In this document: positions 10,914 through 20,279 of the stretch, piece after piece
Layout of the letters: the number at the start of each line of letters is the position of its first letter
Position numbering within the stretch: the first letter of the stretch is position 1
Source: Rhodocyclaceae bacterium
GTDB lineage: Bacteria > Pseudomonadota > Gammaproteobacteria > Burkholderiales > Rhodocyclaceae
Assembly (NCBI GenBank): GCA_019455325.1
Contig: JACFMQ010000007.1
Location: forward strand, 1 to 64,000
Direction of reading: 5' to 3'
Length of the DNA stretch: 64,000 nucleotides
Program-made: the position numbers and the translations under genes
Notes under the pieces: generated by a model
Told to the model about the DNA's origin: nothing
The model's database searches: none
Seen by the model: only the letters and a program-made list of their open reading frames with translations

Positions 10914-12398
10914 ATGTCTGGCTACCCGCTTCTCTCCCTCGCCATCTGGATCCCGATCCTCGCCGGCCTCGTCGTGCTGGCCACCGGCGCGGACCGCAAT
11001 GCGCCGCTGGCGCGCGCGCTGTCCCTGGTCGGCGCCGTCCTCGGCCTCTTGGTGACGATACCGCTGTGGACCGGTTTCGACTACGCGACCAGCGCCATGC
11101 AGTTCGTCGAGCTGAAGACCTGGATCCCGCGCTTCAACATCAACTACCACCTCGGCGTCGACGGCATCTCGATGCTGTTCGTGATCCTCAACAGCTTCAT
11201 CACCGTCATCGTCGTGCTCGCCGGCTGGCAGGTGATCGAGCAGAAGGTGGCCCAGTACAACGCCGGCTTCCTGATCATGTCGGGCCTGATGAACGGCATC
11301 TTCACCTCGCTCGACGGCATGCTGTTCTACGTCTTCTTCGAGGCTTCGCTGATCCCGCTGTACCTGATCATCGGCATCTGGGGCGGCCCGAACCGCGTCT
11401 ATGCGGCGATCAAGTTCTTCCTCTACACGCTCGCCGGCTCGCTGCTCTTCCTGATCGCGCTGCTCTACCTGTTCATCAACTCCGGCGGCAGCTTCTCGAT
11501 CCTCGACTGGCACCAGCTGCCGATCCCGCTGGGCACGCAGATCTGGATCTTCCTCGCCTTCCTCGTCGCCTTCGCCGTCAAGGTGCCGATGTGGCCGGTG
11601 CACACCTGGCTGCCTGACGCGCACGTCGAGGCGCCGACCGGCGGCTCCATCGTGCTGGCGGCGATCGGCCTCAAGCTCGGCGCCTACGGCTTCCTCCGCT
11701 TCTCGCTGCCGATCGCGCCGGACGCCTCGCAGGAACTGGCCGGCTTCGTCATCGCGCTGTCGCTGATCGCCGTCGTCTATATCGGCTTCGTCGCGCTGGT
11801 CCAGACCGACATGAAGAAGCTGGTCGCCTACTCGTCGATCGCGCACATGGGCTTCGTCACGCTCGGCTTCTTCATGTTCAACGCCATGGGCGTCGAGGGC
11901 GCGCTGGTGCAGATGATCTCGCACGGCTTCGTCTCGGGCGCCATGTTCTTCTGCATCGGCGTCATGTACGACCGCGTGCACTCGCGCCAGATCGCCGACT
12001 ACGGCGGCGTCGTGAACAAGATGCCGAAGTTCGCCGCGTTCTTCATGCTGTTCGCCATGGCCAACGCCGGCCTGCCGGCGACCTCCGGCTTCGTCGGCGA
12101 ATTCATGGTCATCCTCGGCGCCGTCCAGTACAACTTCTGGGTCGCCTTCTTCGCCGCCTCGACGATGATCGTCGGCGCCGCCTACACGCTGTGGATGTAC
12201 AAGCGCGTCATCTTCGGCAAGGTCGGCAACCACCACGTCGAGGAGATGGAGGACATCAACGGCCGCGAGTTCCTGATCCTCGCGCTGCTCGCCGCCGGCA
12301 CGCTGTACATGGGCCTGCATCCGCTGCCCTTCACCGAGGTGATGCACGCCTCGGTCAACGACCTGCTGCGCCACGTGGCCGTGACCAAGATTCAATAA
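10914..12398 (+). CDS. nuoM: NADH-quinone oxidoreductase subunit M
   Basis: Antiporter-like proton-pumping subunit (494 residues, about 14 helices). Recognised from [37 protein letters not shown] with the pump lysine region, and the segment [18 protein letters not shown]. The start ATG follows the ggaacgat purine stretch and lies 22 bases after nuoL. nuoN starts 13 bases after the stop. Confidence 0.96.
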   Translation: MSGYPLLSLAIWIPILAGLVVLATGADRNAPLARALSLVGAVLGLLVTIPLWTGFDYATSAMQFVELKTWIPRFNINYHLGVDGISMLFVILNSFITVIVVLAGWQVIEQKVAQYNAGFLIMSGLMNGIFTSLDGMLFYVFFEASLIPLYLIIGIWGGPNRVYAAIKFFLYTLAGSLLFLIALLYLFINSGGSFSILDWHQLPIPLGTQIWIFLAFLVAFAVKVPMWPVHTWLPDAHVEAPTGGSIVLAAIGLKLGAYGFLRFSLPIAPDASQELAGFVIALSLIAVVYIGFVALVQTDMKKLVAYSSIAHMGFVTLGFFMFNAMGVEGALVQMISHGFVSGAMFFCIGVMYDRVHSRQIADYGGVVNKMPKFAAFFMLFAMANAGLPATSGFVGEFMVILGAVQYNFWVAFFAASTMIVGAAYTLWMYKRVIFGKVGNHHVEEMEDINGREFLILALLAAGTLYMGLHPLPFTEVMHASVNDLLRHVAVTKIQ

Positions 12399-12411
12399 TC
12401 CGGATATCGAC

Positions 12412-13902
12412 ATGACGCTTTCCGAAATCAATTTCGTGCTGCCGGACCTGGCGCCGGCGAGTGCGGAGATTTTCCTGCTGGTGATGGCCTGCGCCATCCT
12501 GCTCATCGACGTCTTCGTCAAGGATGCCCGGCGCACGCTGACCTTCCTGCTGACGCAGCTGACGCTGGCCGGCGCCTTCATGATCACCTTCGTCACCAGC
12601 ACCGGCGAGATCGTCTACACGTTCAGCGGCATGTTCGTCGACGACCTGATGGGCGACTTCCTCAAGCTGCTCCTCTACGCCACGGTCATCGTCGTCATCT
12701 TCTACTCGCGCGCCTACATGCTCGAACGCGCGCCGCAGGCCAAGGGCGAGTTCTACACGCTGACGCTGTTCGCCACGCTCGGCATGATGGTCATGATCTC
12801 GGCGAACCACTTCCTGACCATCTACATCGGCCTGGAACTGCTGTCGCTGTCGCTCTACGCCATGGTCGCGCTGAACCGCGACTCGGTGCAGGCCACCGAG
12901 GCGGCGATGAAGTACTTCGTCCTCGGCGCGCTCGCCTCCGGCCTGCTGCTCTACGGCATCTCGATGATCTACGGCGCCACCGGCACGCTGGAGATCACCG
13001 GCGTCGCCGAACGCCTGCAGATGGGCGGCGCCAACAAGACCGTGCTGGCGCTCGGGCTGGCCTTCCTCGTCGCCGGCATCGCCTTCAAGCTCGGCGTCGT
13101 GCCGTTCCACATGTGGATCCCCGACGTCTACCACGGCGCGCCGACGGCGATCACGCTGCTCATCGGCTCGGCGCCGAAGCTCGCCGCCTTCGCCATCGTC
13201 ATCCGCATGCTGGTCAATGGCCTGCTCGTGCTGTCCAACGATTGGCAGCAGATGCTGCTCATCCTGTCGGTGCTGTCGATGGCCATCGGCAACCTGGCGG
13301 CGATCGCCCAGACCAACATCAAGCGCATGCTCGCCTACTCGGCCATCTCGCACATGGGCTTCATGCTGCTCGGCCTGGTCTCCGGCGTCGTTGACGGCGA
13401 TCCGCGCTACGCGCTGAACGCCTACAGCTCGTCGATGTTCTACGTCGTCACCTACGTGCTGACCAGCACCGCCACCTTCGGCATGATCCTGCTCATGGCC
13501 CGCTCCGGCTTCGAGGCCGACGCGCTCGACGACTACAAGGGGCTGTTCAAGCGCAGCCCGTGGTTCGCCGGCATCATGATGATGCTCATGTTCTCGATGG
13601 CCGGCATCCCGGTCTTCGTCGGCTTCTTCGCCAAGCTCTCGGTGCTGCAGGCCGTGGTCGCCGCCGGCTACATGTGGCTGGCCATCGCCGCCGTCATCTT
13701 CTCGCTGATCGGCGCCTTCTACTACCTGCGCGTGGTCAAGCTGATGTTCTTCGATCCGCCGGCCGACCCGTCGCCGATCGAGGCGCCGGTCTTCACCAAG
13801 GTGCTGCTGTCGGCCAACGGCGTGGCCGTCGCCCTGTTCGGCATCTTCCCGCAGGTGCTGATGTCCCTGTGCGCCTACACGCTGCTGCGCTCGATCGCCT
13901 GA
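12412..13902 (+). CDS. nuoN: NADH-quinone oxidoreductase subunit N
   Basis: Third antiporter-like subunit of complex I (496 residues), sitting next to NuoK. Conserved segments include [39 protein letters not shown] and [18 protein letters not shown]. It is the last gene of the operon: 28 bases after its stop there is a perfect 10-bp hairpin, and the next gene has its own ribosome site and an unrelated function. Confidence 0.96.
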   Translation: MTLSEINFVLPDLAPASAEIFLLVMACAILLIDVFVKDARRTLTFLLTQLTLAGAFMITFVTSTGEIVYTFSGMFVDDLMGDFLKLLLYATVIVVIFYSRAYMLERAPQAKGEFYTLTLFATLGMMVMISANHFLTIYIGLELLSLSLYAMVALNRDSVQATEAAMKYFVLGALASGLLLYGISMIYGATGTLEITGVAERLQMGGANKTVLALGLAFLVAGIAFKLGVVPFHMWIPDVYHGAPTAITLLIGSAPKLAAFAIVIRMLVNGLLVLSNDWQQMLLILSVLSMAIGNLAAIAQTNIKRMLAYSAISHMGFMLLGLVSGVVDGDPRYALNAYSSSMFYVVTYVLTSTATFGMILLMARSGFEADALDDYKGLFKRSPWFAGIMMMLMFSMAGIPVFVGFFAKLSVLQAVVAAGYMWLAIAAVIFSLIGAFYYLRVVKLMFFDPPADPSPIEAPVFTKVLLSANGVAVALFGIFPQVLMSLCAYTLLRSIA

Positions 13903-13930
13903 CCCGGTGCGCCTTCGCCGCAGCATTCCC

Positions 13931-13960
13931 CGAGGCCCGCGCATGCGGGCCTCGTCGCTT
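13931..13960 (+). terminator. Hairpin terminator of the nuo operon
   Basis: A perfect 10-bp inverted repeat (CGAGGCCCGC, loop GCAT, GCGGGCCTCG) lies 28 bases after the nuoN stop. The T-tract behind it is short (tcgctt), so termination may be partial, with some read-through into the Nudix gene 11 bases further on. Confidence 0.65.
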
Positions 13961-13971
13961 GGAGGAACCCC

Positions 13972-14523
13972 ATGTCACATCTGCACGAAGAAAGAATCGA
14001 CGGCACGCAGGTCTTCGACGGCGTGCTGCTCGACGTGCGCCGCGACCGCGTGCGCCTGCCGGACGGCGGCGAGAGCGTGCGCGAGTACATCGTGCACCCG
14101 GGGGCGGTGGTGATCGTCGCCGTGCTCGACGACGACCGCCTGCTCTTCGAGAACCAGTTCCGCTATCCCCTGCAGCGCGATTTCCTGGAGCTGCCGGCGG
14201 GCAAGATCGACGCCGGCGAGGCCATCGAGCGGACGGCGCGGCGCGAGCTGCTCGAAGAGACCGGCTACGAGGCGGCGACGTGGCGCCATCTCGGCGTGAT
14301 GCACCCGTGCATCGGCTATTCGGACGAGCGCATCGAGATCTTTCTCGCCCGCGGCCTGGTCAAGGTGGCCGAGCCCTCGCTCGACCACAACGAATTTCTC
14401 GACGTCCTCACGCTGTCGCTGGCCGAGGCCGTGGCGGCGGTGCGCGACGGCCGCATCACCGACGCGAAGACGATCACCGCGCTGTTCTGGGCGGAGAAGC
14501 TGCTCGCCGGCGACTGGGATTAA
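13972..14523 (+). CDS. nudF: Nudix hydrolase, ADP-ribose pyrophosphatase type
   Basis: Predicted to hydrolyse ADP-ribose or a related nucleoside diphosphate sugar to AMP and a phosphosugar in the cytoplasm. A complete Nudix box (G-x5-E-x7-REL-x-EE-x-G) is present as GKIDAGEAIERTARRELLEE followed by TGY. The 183-residue length and the downstream MHPCIGYSDERIEIFLARGL resemble the ADP-ribose pyrophosphatase subgroup. A ribosome site GGAGG precedes the ATG. It converges on the diguanylate cyclase gene with a 4-base overlap. Substrate is inferred from family only. Confidence 0.87.
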   Translation: MSHLHEERIDGTQVFDGVLLDVRRDRVRLPDGGESVREYIVHPGAVVIVAVLDDDRLLFENQFRYPLQRDFLELPAGKIDAGEAIERTARRELLEETGYEAATWRHLGVMHPCIGYSDERIEIFLARGLVKVAEPSLDHNEFLDVLTLSLAEAVAAVRDGRITDAKTITALFWAEKLLAGDWD

Positions 14524-15707
14524 ACCGTCGGCTGCGGCGCCGGGCATTCCCCCGGACAGGCGTGGACGATGCGGTCGCGGCCGCCGGTCTTCGCCAGGTA
14601 CATGCGCCGGTCGGCGACCTCGACCAGTTGGCGCCAGTCCTCGACGTTTTCCTGGTTGCGCTCGGCGATGCCGATGCTGGCGGTCACCGGCGAACCGTCG
14701 GGGCGCTTGCCGAAGCCGCGCTGGCGCAGGCGGGCGAGCACGTCGCGCGCCTGTCCGATGTCGGTGTTCGGCAGCACCAGGACGAACTCCTCGCCGCCCC
14801 AGCGCACGAGCATGTCGCCGCGCCGCAGGTTGTTGGTGATGCGGGCGGCGGCCTCGGTCAGCACCTGGTCGCCGGCTTCGTGGCCGAAGCCGTCGTTCAC
14901 GCTCTTGAAGTGGTCGAGGTCGACGAAGGCCACGGCCAGCGGCGCGTTGCTGCGGCGGGCGAGGGTGAACTGCATCTCCAGCGTTTCCTCGCCGCTGCGC
15001 CGCGAGAAGCTGCCGGTCAGCGGGTCGCGGATGGCCTGCCGGACGAGCGCGATCATGAACGCGAGCTGGCTCATGCCGGCGAGGTTGGAGACGCCGGTGA
15101 TCAGCGTCAGCAGCCAGAAGGCGCCGGCGAACGACGGCCAGTCGAGCGTGGACCAGCGCATGTAGCCGGAGAGCGCCTGCGCGAACAGGATCGGGCTGGC
15201 GATCAGGATGTTCTCGATGAAGGTCAGCGGGAAGATCGCCAGGCCGGCGAGCAGCACGAAGGGCAGGAAGGCGTAGCCGGTGGCGATGGCCGCCGACAGC
15301 CCGGCCAACTGGTGCCCGGACAGCAACTGGTGCGAGGCGACGTAGAAGATCGTCGGCACGGCGAAGAGCAGGGCCATCGCGCGGTAGGCGTCGGGCAGGC
15401 TGCCGGACGGCCGGTAGCCGATGACGATGAGGCCGAAGGCGATGCTGGCGGCGATGCGCAGCGCGGCCAGCGACGCCCAGAGCGGGTACGGGAAGGCGAA
15501 GTAGTCGATGAAGGTCCACAGCGGCGTCAGCACGGCGAAGAGGAAGGCGAACAGGCGGACCCGGTTCACGATCATCGTCGCCCGGCGCCGGGCGAGGAGG
15601 GAGAAGTGGGCGTGTGGCGAGAGCAGCCAGACGAGCTCGGATCGGTTCAGTTCGCCGGGCATGAGCCCGGTCAGTTTCGTCCAGACGATATGAGCGACGC
15701 GGCTCAT
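14520..15707 (-). CDS. Membrane-anchored GGDEF diguanylate cyclase
   Basis: Synthesises the second messenger c-di-GMP from two GTP. The N-terminal 210 residues form about six membrane helices with no recognisable sensor signature. A GGDEF domain follows, with the active motif RWGGEEF (GGEEF at residues 304-308) and a product-inhibition I-site RRGD five residues before it, so both activity and feedback control look intact. The start was chosen at ATG 15707 because AGAGGA lies about ten bases before it; an in-frame ATG at 15776 lies inside the upstream terminator and has no ribosome site. The protein is 395 residues. Confidence 0.88.
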   Translation of the reverse strand: MSRVAHIVWTKLTGLMPGELNRSELVWLLSPHAHFSLLARRRATMIVNRVRLFAFLFAVLTPLWTFIDYFAFPYPLWASLAALRIAASIAFGLIVIGYRPSGSLPDAYRAMALLFAVPTIFYVASHQLLSGHQLAGLSAAIATGYAFLPFVLLAGLAIFPLTFIENILIASPILFAQALSGYMRWSTLDWPSFAGAFWLLTLITGVSNLAGMSQLAFMIALVRQAIRDPLTGSFSRRSGEETLEMQFTLARRSNAPLAVAFVDLDHFKSVNDGFGHEAGDQVLTEAAARITNNLRRGDMLVRWGGEEFVLVLPNTDIGQARDVLARLRQRGFGKRPDGSPVTASIGIAERNQENVEDWRQLVEVADRRMYLAKTGGRDRIVHACPGECPAPQPTV

Positions 15708-15779
15708 CGTGCTTTTTCCTCTTTGCGAAGGATGGTGCTGCTGCGACCCGATGCCCGCTGAATCGTTCTGCTTCATGCG

Positions 15780-15809
15780 AAAAAACGGGGCACCCCCCCG
15801 GGTGCCCCG
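15780..15809 (-). terminator. Rho-independent terminator of nrdJ
   Basis: Read on the minus strand, a 10-bp stem CGGGGCACCC / GGGTGCCCCG with a four-base G loop is followed directly by TTTTTT. It begins 29 bases after the nrdJ stop and is the clearest intrinsic terminator in the window. Confidence 0.9.
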
Positions 15810-15837
15810 CCAGTATAAACCCGATAAGTAATGCGGG

Positions 15838-18726
15838 TTAACCGCAGGTGCCGACGGCGCCGCAGGCGGTGCAGAAATCGCAGCCGTCCTTGCGGATGAC
15901 GGTGGTGTTGCCGCACTCGCCGCACAGCTTCCCTTGCGTCGGCCGGACGCTGTTCGACGGCTCGTCCGGCGCCTGCAGGATGCCCATCTGCTGCACCGGG
16001 TAGCCGTTCTCGTCGAGGATGCCGAGCATGGCGTAGCGGTGGATGATCAGGTGCGCGAGATAGGCCACCGTCGACGGGTAGTTGGCCTGCTTGCGCGTGC
16101 CCGGCATGAAGGCCATGAAGTCGCCGAGCGGCTCCGGGTAGTCGAGCAGCTTCCTGAGCTTCATGCCGATCCAGGCCGGATCGAGCACGCGCATGTCGAG
16201 CGAGAGCAGCTTGGTCAGGCCGTCGAGCGCGCGCGGGTAGTTGCCGGAGAGCCAGACCGAGTACGGGCGGGTGACGCCGTCCGGCAGCATGATTTCCTTC
16301 ATGCCGAGCACGAAGTCTTCGCCGGTGGCCGGGTTGAAGACGTCGACGGTCCACGAGAGCGTGCCGTCGGTGCCGGTCTTCGGCTCCTTCAGGCTGAACA
16401 GCGCGTCGAGCACCGGCGTCGGGCCTTCCTGCTTGAAGCCGCCGATCTGCTCGACGCGGTAGTGGATGAGTTGAGCCATGGCAGCGACGACGCCCGGCAT
16501 CTGCTTCTTCTCGCCGTGCGGCGGGAAGGACATCGGGAAGCCTTCGCCCTCCGGCGTCTTGGCCAGCGATTCGAGCTTCAGTTCGAGCCAGGCGCGGTCG
16601 TTGGCGCGCATGTCCATGGACAGCGTCTTGGCGACGGCGCCCAGGCCGCGCGGCTGCGCCGGGCCGTTCACCCACACCTCGAACGGCCAGTTGGCGCCTT
16701 CCTGCTCGATGTGGCCGACGAACAGCGCGAACTTCCCTTGCGGGTGGTCGATCATGTAGGTCCAGGCCAGGTTGCCTTCCGGCAGATTCGGCCGGCCCGG
16801 CCAGCGCAGCGACGAGAGCACCGGCGCCGGCAGGTTCTTGATCGTCAGGCGGCGGTTGGCGTCGCCGGTGACGAAGTCCTGCGGCGCCTTGGCGTCCTGC
16901 TCGGCCTTCGCCGGCTCGACCGAGAGCACCGAGCCGAGCACGCTGTTCGGGCGGTAGGTGGCGAGCCCCTTGAGGCCCGACTTCCAGGCGGCCAGGTAGA
17001 GGTCCTGGAAATCCTCGTAGGGATAGTCGGCCGGCACGTTCACCGTCTTCGAGATCGAGGTGTCGATGTACGGCGCGACCGCGGCGACCATCTCCTCGTG
17101 CGCCTGCGCCGAGATTTCCAGCGCGGTGACGAAGTAGTCGGGCAGCTTCTCGGCGTCGCCGCCGAGGTGCCGGAACAGGCGCCAGGCATAGTCCTCGACC
17201 GCGTATTCCTTGAGCGTACCGTCGGGCATGCGCTTCTTGCGGCTGTAGGTCCACGAGAACGGCGGCTCGATGCCGTTCGACGCGTTGTCGGCGAAGGCCA
17301 GCGAGATCGTGCCGGTCGGCGCGATGGAGAGCAGGTGCGAGTTCCGGAGACCATGCTTGCGGATGTCGTTCTTCACGTCGGCCGGCAGGCGCGACGCGAA
17401 GTTGCCGCCGGAGAGATAGAGCTCGGCGTTGAACAGCGGGAACGGGCCGCGCTCCTTGGCCAGATCGACCGAGGCCAGGTAGGCGATGTCGCGCATGTAC
17501 TCGGAGACGCGCGCGGCCATGGCGCGCGCCTCGGGCCGGTCGTAGCGCAGGCGGAGCATGGCCAGCGCGTCGCCCAGGCCGGTGAAGCCGAGGCCGACGC
17601 GGCGCTTGTTGGCGGCTTCCTCCTTCTGTCGTTCGAGCGGCCAGGCGGTGACGTCGAGCACGTTGTCGAGCATGCGCACCGAGACCTTGATCACTTCGCC
17701 GAAGGCGTCGAAATCGAACTCGGCGAGGTCGGTGAACGGGTGCTTGACGAACAGCGTCAGGTTGATCGAGCCCAGGCAGCAGCAGCCGTAGGGCGGCAGC
17801 GGCTGCTCGGCGCAGGGGTTGGTGGCCTCGATCAGCTCGCAGTAGTTGAGGTTGTTGTCCTTGTTCATGCGGTCGAGGAAGAGAATCCCCGGCTCGGCAT
17901 GGTCGTAGGTGGACTTCATCACCTGGTCCCACAGGTCGCGCGCGCGCACCCTGCGGTAGACCCACAGGCCGTCCTCGCGCTGGTAGGCGCCGTTGGCCTT
18001 CATGTCCGCGTTCGGCTCGGCGCGGTGCGTCAGCTCGACGTCGGCGTCGGCGTCCACGGCCTGCATGAAGGCGTCGCTGACGCCGATCGAGATGTTGAAG
18101 TTGGTCAGGTCGCCGTGGTCCTTGGCGTGGATGAAGTCCTCGATGTCCGGGTGGTCGCAGCGCAGCACGCCCATCTGCGCGCCGCGGCGGGCGCCGGCCG
18201 ACTCGACGGTCTCGCACGAGCGGTCGAAGACGCGCATGTAGGAGACCGGGCCGGAGGCGCGCGAGTGCGTGCCCTTGACCAGCGCGCCGACCGGGCGGAT
18301 CGACGAGAAGTCGTAGCCGACGCCGCCGCCGCGGCGCATGGTCTCGGCGGCCTGGGCGAGCGCGGTGTAGATGCCGGGCTTGCCGTCGACGGTCTCGACG
18401 ATCGAGTCGCCGACCGGCTGCACGAAGCAGTTGATCAAGGTCGCCGCGAGGTCGGTGCCGGCGGCGGAGTTGATGCGGCCGGCCGGCACGAAGCCGTTTT
18501 CCTGCGCCCACAGGAACTTCGCTTCCCAGTGCGGCCGGTTCTTTTCCTCCTCGGCCGCGGCGAGCGCGGCGGCGACGCGGCGGCGCACGTCGTGGACGCT
18601 GGTTTCCTTGCCCTTGGCGTACTTCTCGACGAGCACTTCGACGGAGATTTCCTGTTCCGGCAGCGGCCCGACCTCGGGTGCGTCGGGTACGTTCGACAGC
18701 GGCAACTGCTTGGCGGCGGTAGTCAT
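15838..18726 (-). CDS. nrdJ: Adenosylcobalamin-dependent ribonucleotide reductase (class II)
   Basis: Reduces ribonucleotides to deoxyribonucleotides with adenosylcobalamin as radical source, so it works with or without oxygen. The 962-residue protein has the N-terminal class II catalytic barrel with [15 protein letters not shown] holding the first active-site cysteine and [20 protein letters not shown] around the next conserved cysteines. The region from about residue 650 to 900 holds two related repeats (PFEVWVNG and PYSVWLSG cores) of the TSCPD-like type. The C-terminus has two CxxC pairs ([12 protein letters not shown]) for zinc or thiol exchange. Two NrdR boxes lie upstream and a strong terminator downstream, so it is monocistronic. 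Confidence 0.94.
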   Translation of the reverse strand: MTTAAKQLPLSNVPDAPEVGPLPEQEISVEVLVEKYAKGKETSVHDVRRRVAAALAAAEEEKNRPHWEAKFLWAQENGFVPAGRINSAAGTDLAATLINCFVQPVGDSIVETVDGKPGIYTALAQAAETMRRGGGVGYDFSSIRPVGALVKGTHSRASGPVSYMRVFDRSCETVESAGARRGAQMGVLRCDHPDIEDFIHAKDHGDLTNFNISIGVSDAFMQAVDADADVELTHRAEPNADMKANGAYQREDGLWVYRRVRARDLWDQVMKSTYDHAEPGILFLDRMNKDNNLNYCELIEATNPCAEQPLPPYGCCCLGSINLTLFVKHPFTDLAEFDFDAFGEVIKVSVRMLDNVLDVTAWPLERQKEEAANKRRVGLGFTGLGDALAMLRLRYDRPEARAMAARVSEYMRDIAYLASVDLAKERGPFPLFNAELYLSGGNFASRLPADVKNDIRKHGLRNSHLLSIAPTGTISLAFADNASNGIEPPFSWTYSRKKRMPDGTLKEYAVEDYAWRLFRHLGGDAEKLPDYFVTALEISAQAHEEMVAAVAPYIDTSISKTVNVPADYPYEDFQDLYLAAWKSGLKGLATYRPNSVLGSVLSVEPAKAEQDAKAPQDFVTGDANRRLTIKNLPAPVLSSLRWPGRPNLPEGNLAWTYMIDHPQGKFALFVGHIEQEGANWPFEVWVNGPAQPRGLGAVAKTLSMDMRANDRAWLELKLESLAKTPEGEGFPMSFPPHGEKKQMPGVVAAMAQLIHYRVEQIGGFKQEGPTPVLDALFSLKEPKTGTDGTLSWTVDVFNPATGEDFVLGMKEIMLPDGVTRPYSVWLSGNYPRALDGLTKLLSLDMRVLDPAWIGMKLRKLLDYPEPLGDFMAFMPGTRKQANYPSTVAYLAHLIIHRYAMLGILDENGYPVQQMGILQAPDEPSNSVRPTQGKLCGECGNTTVIRKDGCDFCTACGAVGTCG

Positions 18727-18806
18727 GATCTCATCCTGTTCGACTTGTTGAGCTGTGGGGTATGAAGGGGTAGCCTGTTTTTCTGGTTGAGCGGGCTCCC
18801 TGAAAA

Positions 18807-18853
18807 CTACTATATGTAGTAGGTGAAGGCAAGAACTTGACTAGATGTAGTTT
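18807..18853 (-). promoter_or_regulatory. Two NrdR boxes over the nrdJ promoter
   Basis: Two copies of the NrdR core are present: CTATATGTAG at 18810-18819 inside a near-palindrome, and CTAGATGTAG at 18841-18850. Their centres are 31 bp apart, three helical turns, as is typical of NrdR operators. On the minus strand the box nearer the gene contains a TATAGT -10-like hexamer, so NrdR binding would cover the promoter. NrdR represses ribonucleotide reductase genes when dATP is high. Confidence 0.85.
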
Positions 18854-18942
18854 TCCTGCCGCGCCCGATGCAGGCGCCGAAAACCCCCGTGAACAGGGGG
18901 ATTCGGCGGTCTGCGGTCGCTCCGGAGAAAGGAAATGCTGCG

Positions 18943-18969
18943 CCGCACCAAGGGAGGCCCCTGGTGCGG
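18943..18969 (-). terminator. Hairpin downstream of ackA
   Basis: An 8-bp perfect stem CCGCACCA / TGGTGCGG with an 11-base loop begins 17 bases after the ackA stop. The following minus-strand sequence is only mildly T-rich (cagcatttccttt), so it may be a weak or factor-assisted terminator. Confidence 0.5.
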
Positions 18970-18985
18970 AAAGGTCAGGACGTGA

Positions 18986-20158
18986 TCAGATCAGATCGCG
19001 GGTGTGCTGCGCGATCATCCACTCTTCGTCGGTCGGGATGACCAGCGCCTCGGTGCGGCCGTCGGCGCGGCCGATGCGCGTCGCGCCGGCGGCGTTGGCG
19101 GCTTCGTCGAGGTCGATGCCGAGCCAGCCGAGGCCGGCGCAGACGCGGCGGCGGACCTCGCCGGCGTGCTCGCCGATGCCGCCGGTGAACACCAGCGCGT
19201 CGAGGCCGCCGATGCAGGCGGCGAGCGCGCCGACCTCGCGCACGATGCGGTAGCAGAAGAGATCCACGGCCTCGGCGGCATGCGCATCGTCGCTGGCGAG
19301 CAGCGTGCGCATGTCCTGGCTGATGCCGGAGACGCCGAGCAGGCCCGATTCCTTGTAGAGCAGCCGCTCGATGGCCTTCGCGTCCATCCCCTTCTCCTGC
19401 ATCAGGTAGAGGACCACGCCGGGGTCGAGGGCGCCGGTGCGCGTGCCCATCATCAGGCCGTCGATGGCCGTGAAGCCCATCGACGTGGCCTGGCTCCTGC
19501 GTTTGATCATGGCGCACATGCTGGCGCCGTTGCCGAGGTGGGCGACGATGACGCGGCCGTCGGCGCGGCCGCTGTGCTCGGGCAGCACGCGCGCGACGTA
19601 TTCGTACGAGAGGCCGTGGAAGCCGTAGCGGCGCACGCCTTCGGCGGTGAGCGCGCGCGGCAGCGCGAAGAGCTGCGCCAGCGGCGGCTGCGTGCGGTGG
19701 AAGGCGGTGTCGAAGCAGGCCACCTGCGGCACGTCGGGCAGGCGCGCGGACAGCGCCCGGATGCCGTTGAGGTTGTGCGGCTGGTGCAGCGGCGCCAGCG
19801 AGACGAAGCGTTCGAGCGCCGTGACCGCGGCCGCGTCGAGGCGCACCGGCTGCGCGTACAGCTCGCCGCCGTGCACCACGCGGTGGCCGACGGCGGTGAT
19901 GCGGCGCGAGTTCTGCGGGTGCGCGTCCAGCCAGGCGAGCAGCGCGTCGAAGGCCGCCGCGTGCTTGATGCCGGCCGGCAGCGCCTCGTCGGCCAGCGCC
20001 GCGCCGGCGGCGTTCTTCGCCGTCAGCCGGGCGGCGGCGCCGAGGCCGTCGATCTGGCCGCTGAGAAAGGGATGCCGGGCCAGCGCCTCGTCGAGCGCGT
20101 AGAGCGCGAACTTGATCGACGAGGAGCCGGCGTTGATGGTCAGGATGGCGCGGCTCAT
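18986..20158 (-). CDS. ackA: Acetate kinase
   Basis: Interconverts acetate plus ATP and acetyl phosphate plus ADP in the cytoplasm. The 390-residue protein starts with the ASKHA phosphate motif LTINAGSSSIKFALY. It contains GHRVVHGG, the FDTAFHRTQP segment with the active-site histidine, HLGNGASM and MGTRTGALDPG, all diagnostic for AckA. It lies 121 bases downstream of the phosphate acyltransferase gene in the same direction, giving a complete Pta-AckA route for acetate activation or for ATP formation during fermentation. Confidence 0.95.
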   Translation of the reverse strand: MSRAILTINAGSSSIKFALYALDEALARHPFLSGQIDGLGAAARLTAKNAAGAALADEALPAGIKHAAAFDALLAWLDAHPQNSRRITAVGHRVVHGGELYAQPVRLDAAAVTALERFVSLAPLHQPHNLNGIRALSARLPDVPQVACFDTAFHRTQPPLAQLFALPRALTAEGVRRYGFHGLSYEYVARVLPEHSGRADGRVIVAHLGNGASMCAMIKRRSQATSMGFTAIDGLMMGTRTGALDPGVVLYLMQEKGMDAKAIERLLYKESGLLGVSGISQDMRTLLASDDAHAAEAVDLFCYRIVREVGALAACIGGLDALVFTGGIGEHAGEVRRRVCAGLGWLGIDLDEAANAAGATRIGRADGRTEALVIPTDEEWMIAQHTRDLI

Positions 20159-20279
20159 GCGGCCTCCGCCGGGCCGCCCCAGGGCGGCAGCGAGACAGCG
20201 CCCGGAAGGCGAACCGGCGGCCGAACCGTGATTGTTCCCTGCCGCGGGAAGGGGGCAGGGGGGATGGCGGCGAAAGGCA

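Noticed and set aside
18727-18985. Possible cobalamin riboswitch upstream of the B12-dependent reductase
   Set aside because: No B12-box core or the surrounding conserved segments are present; the region is explained by NrdR boxes, promoter and the ackA hairpin.
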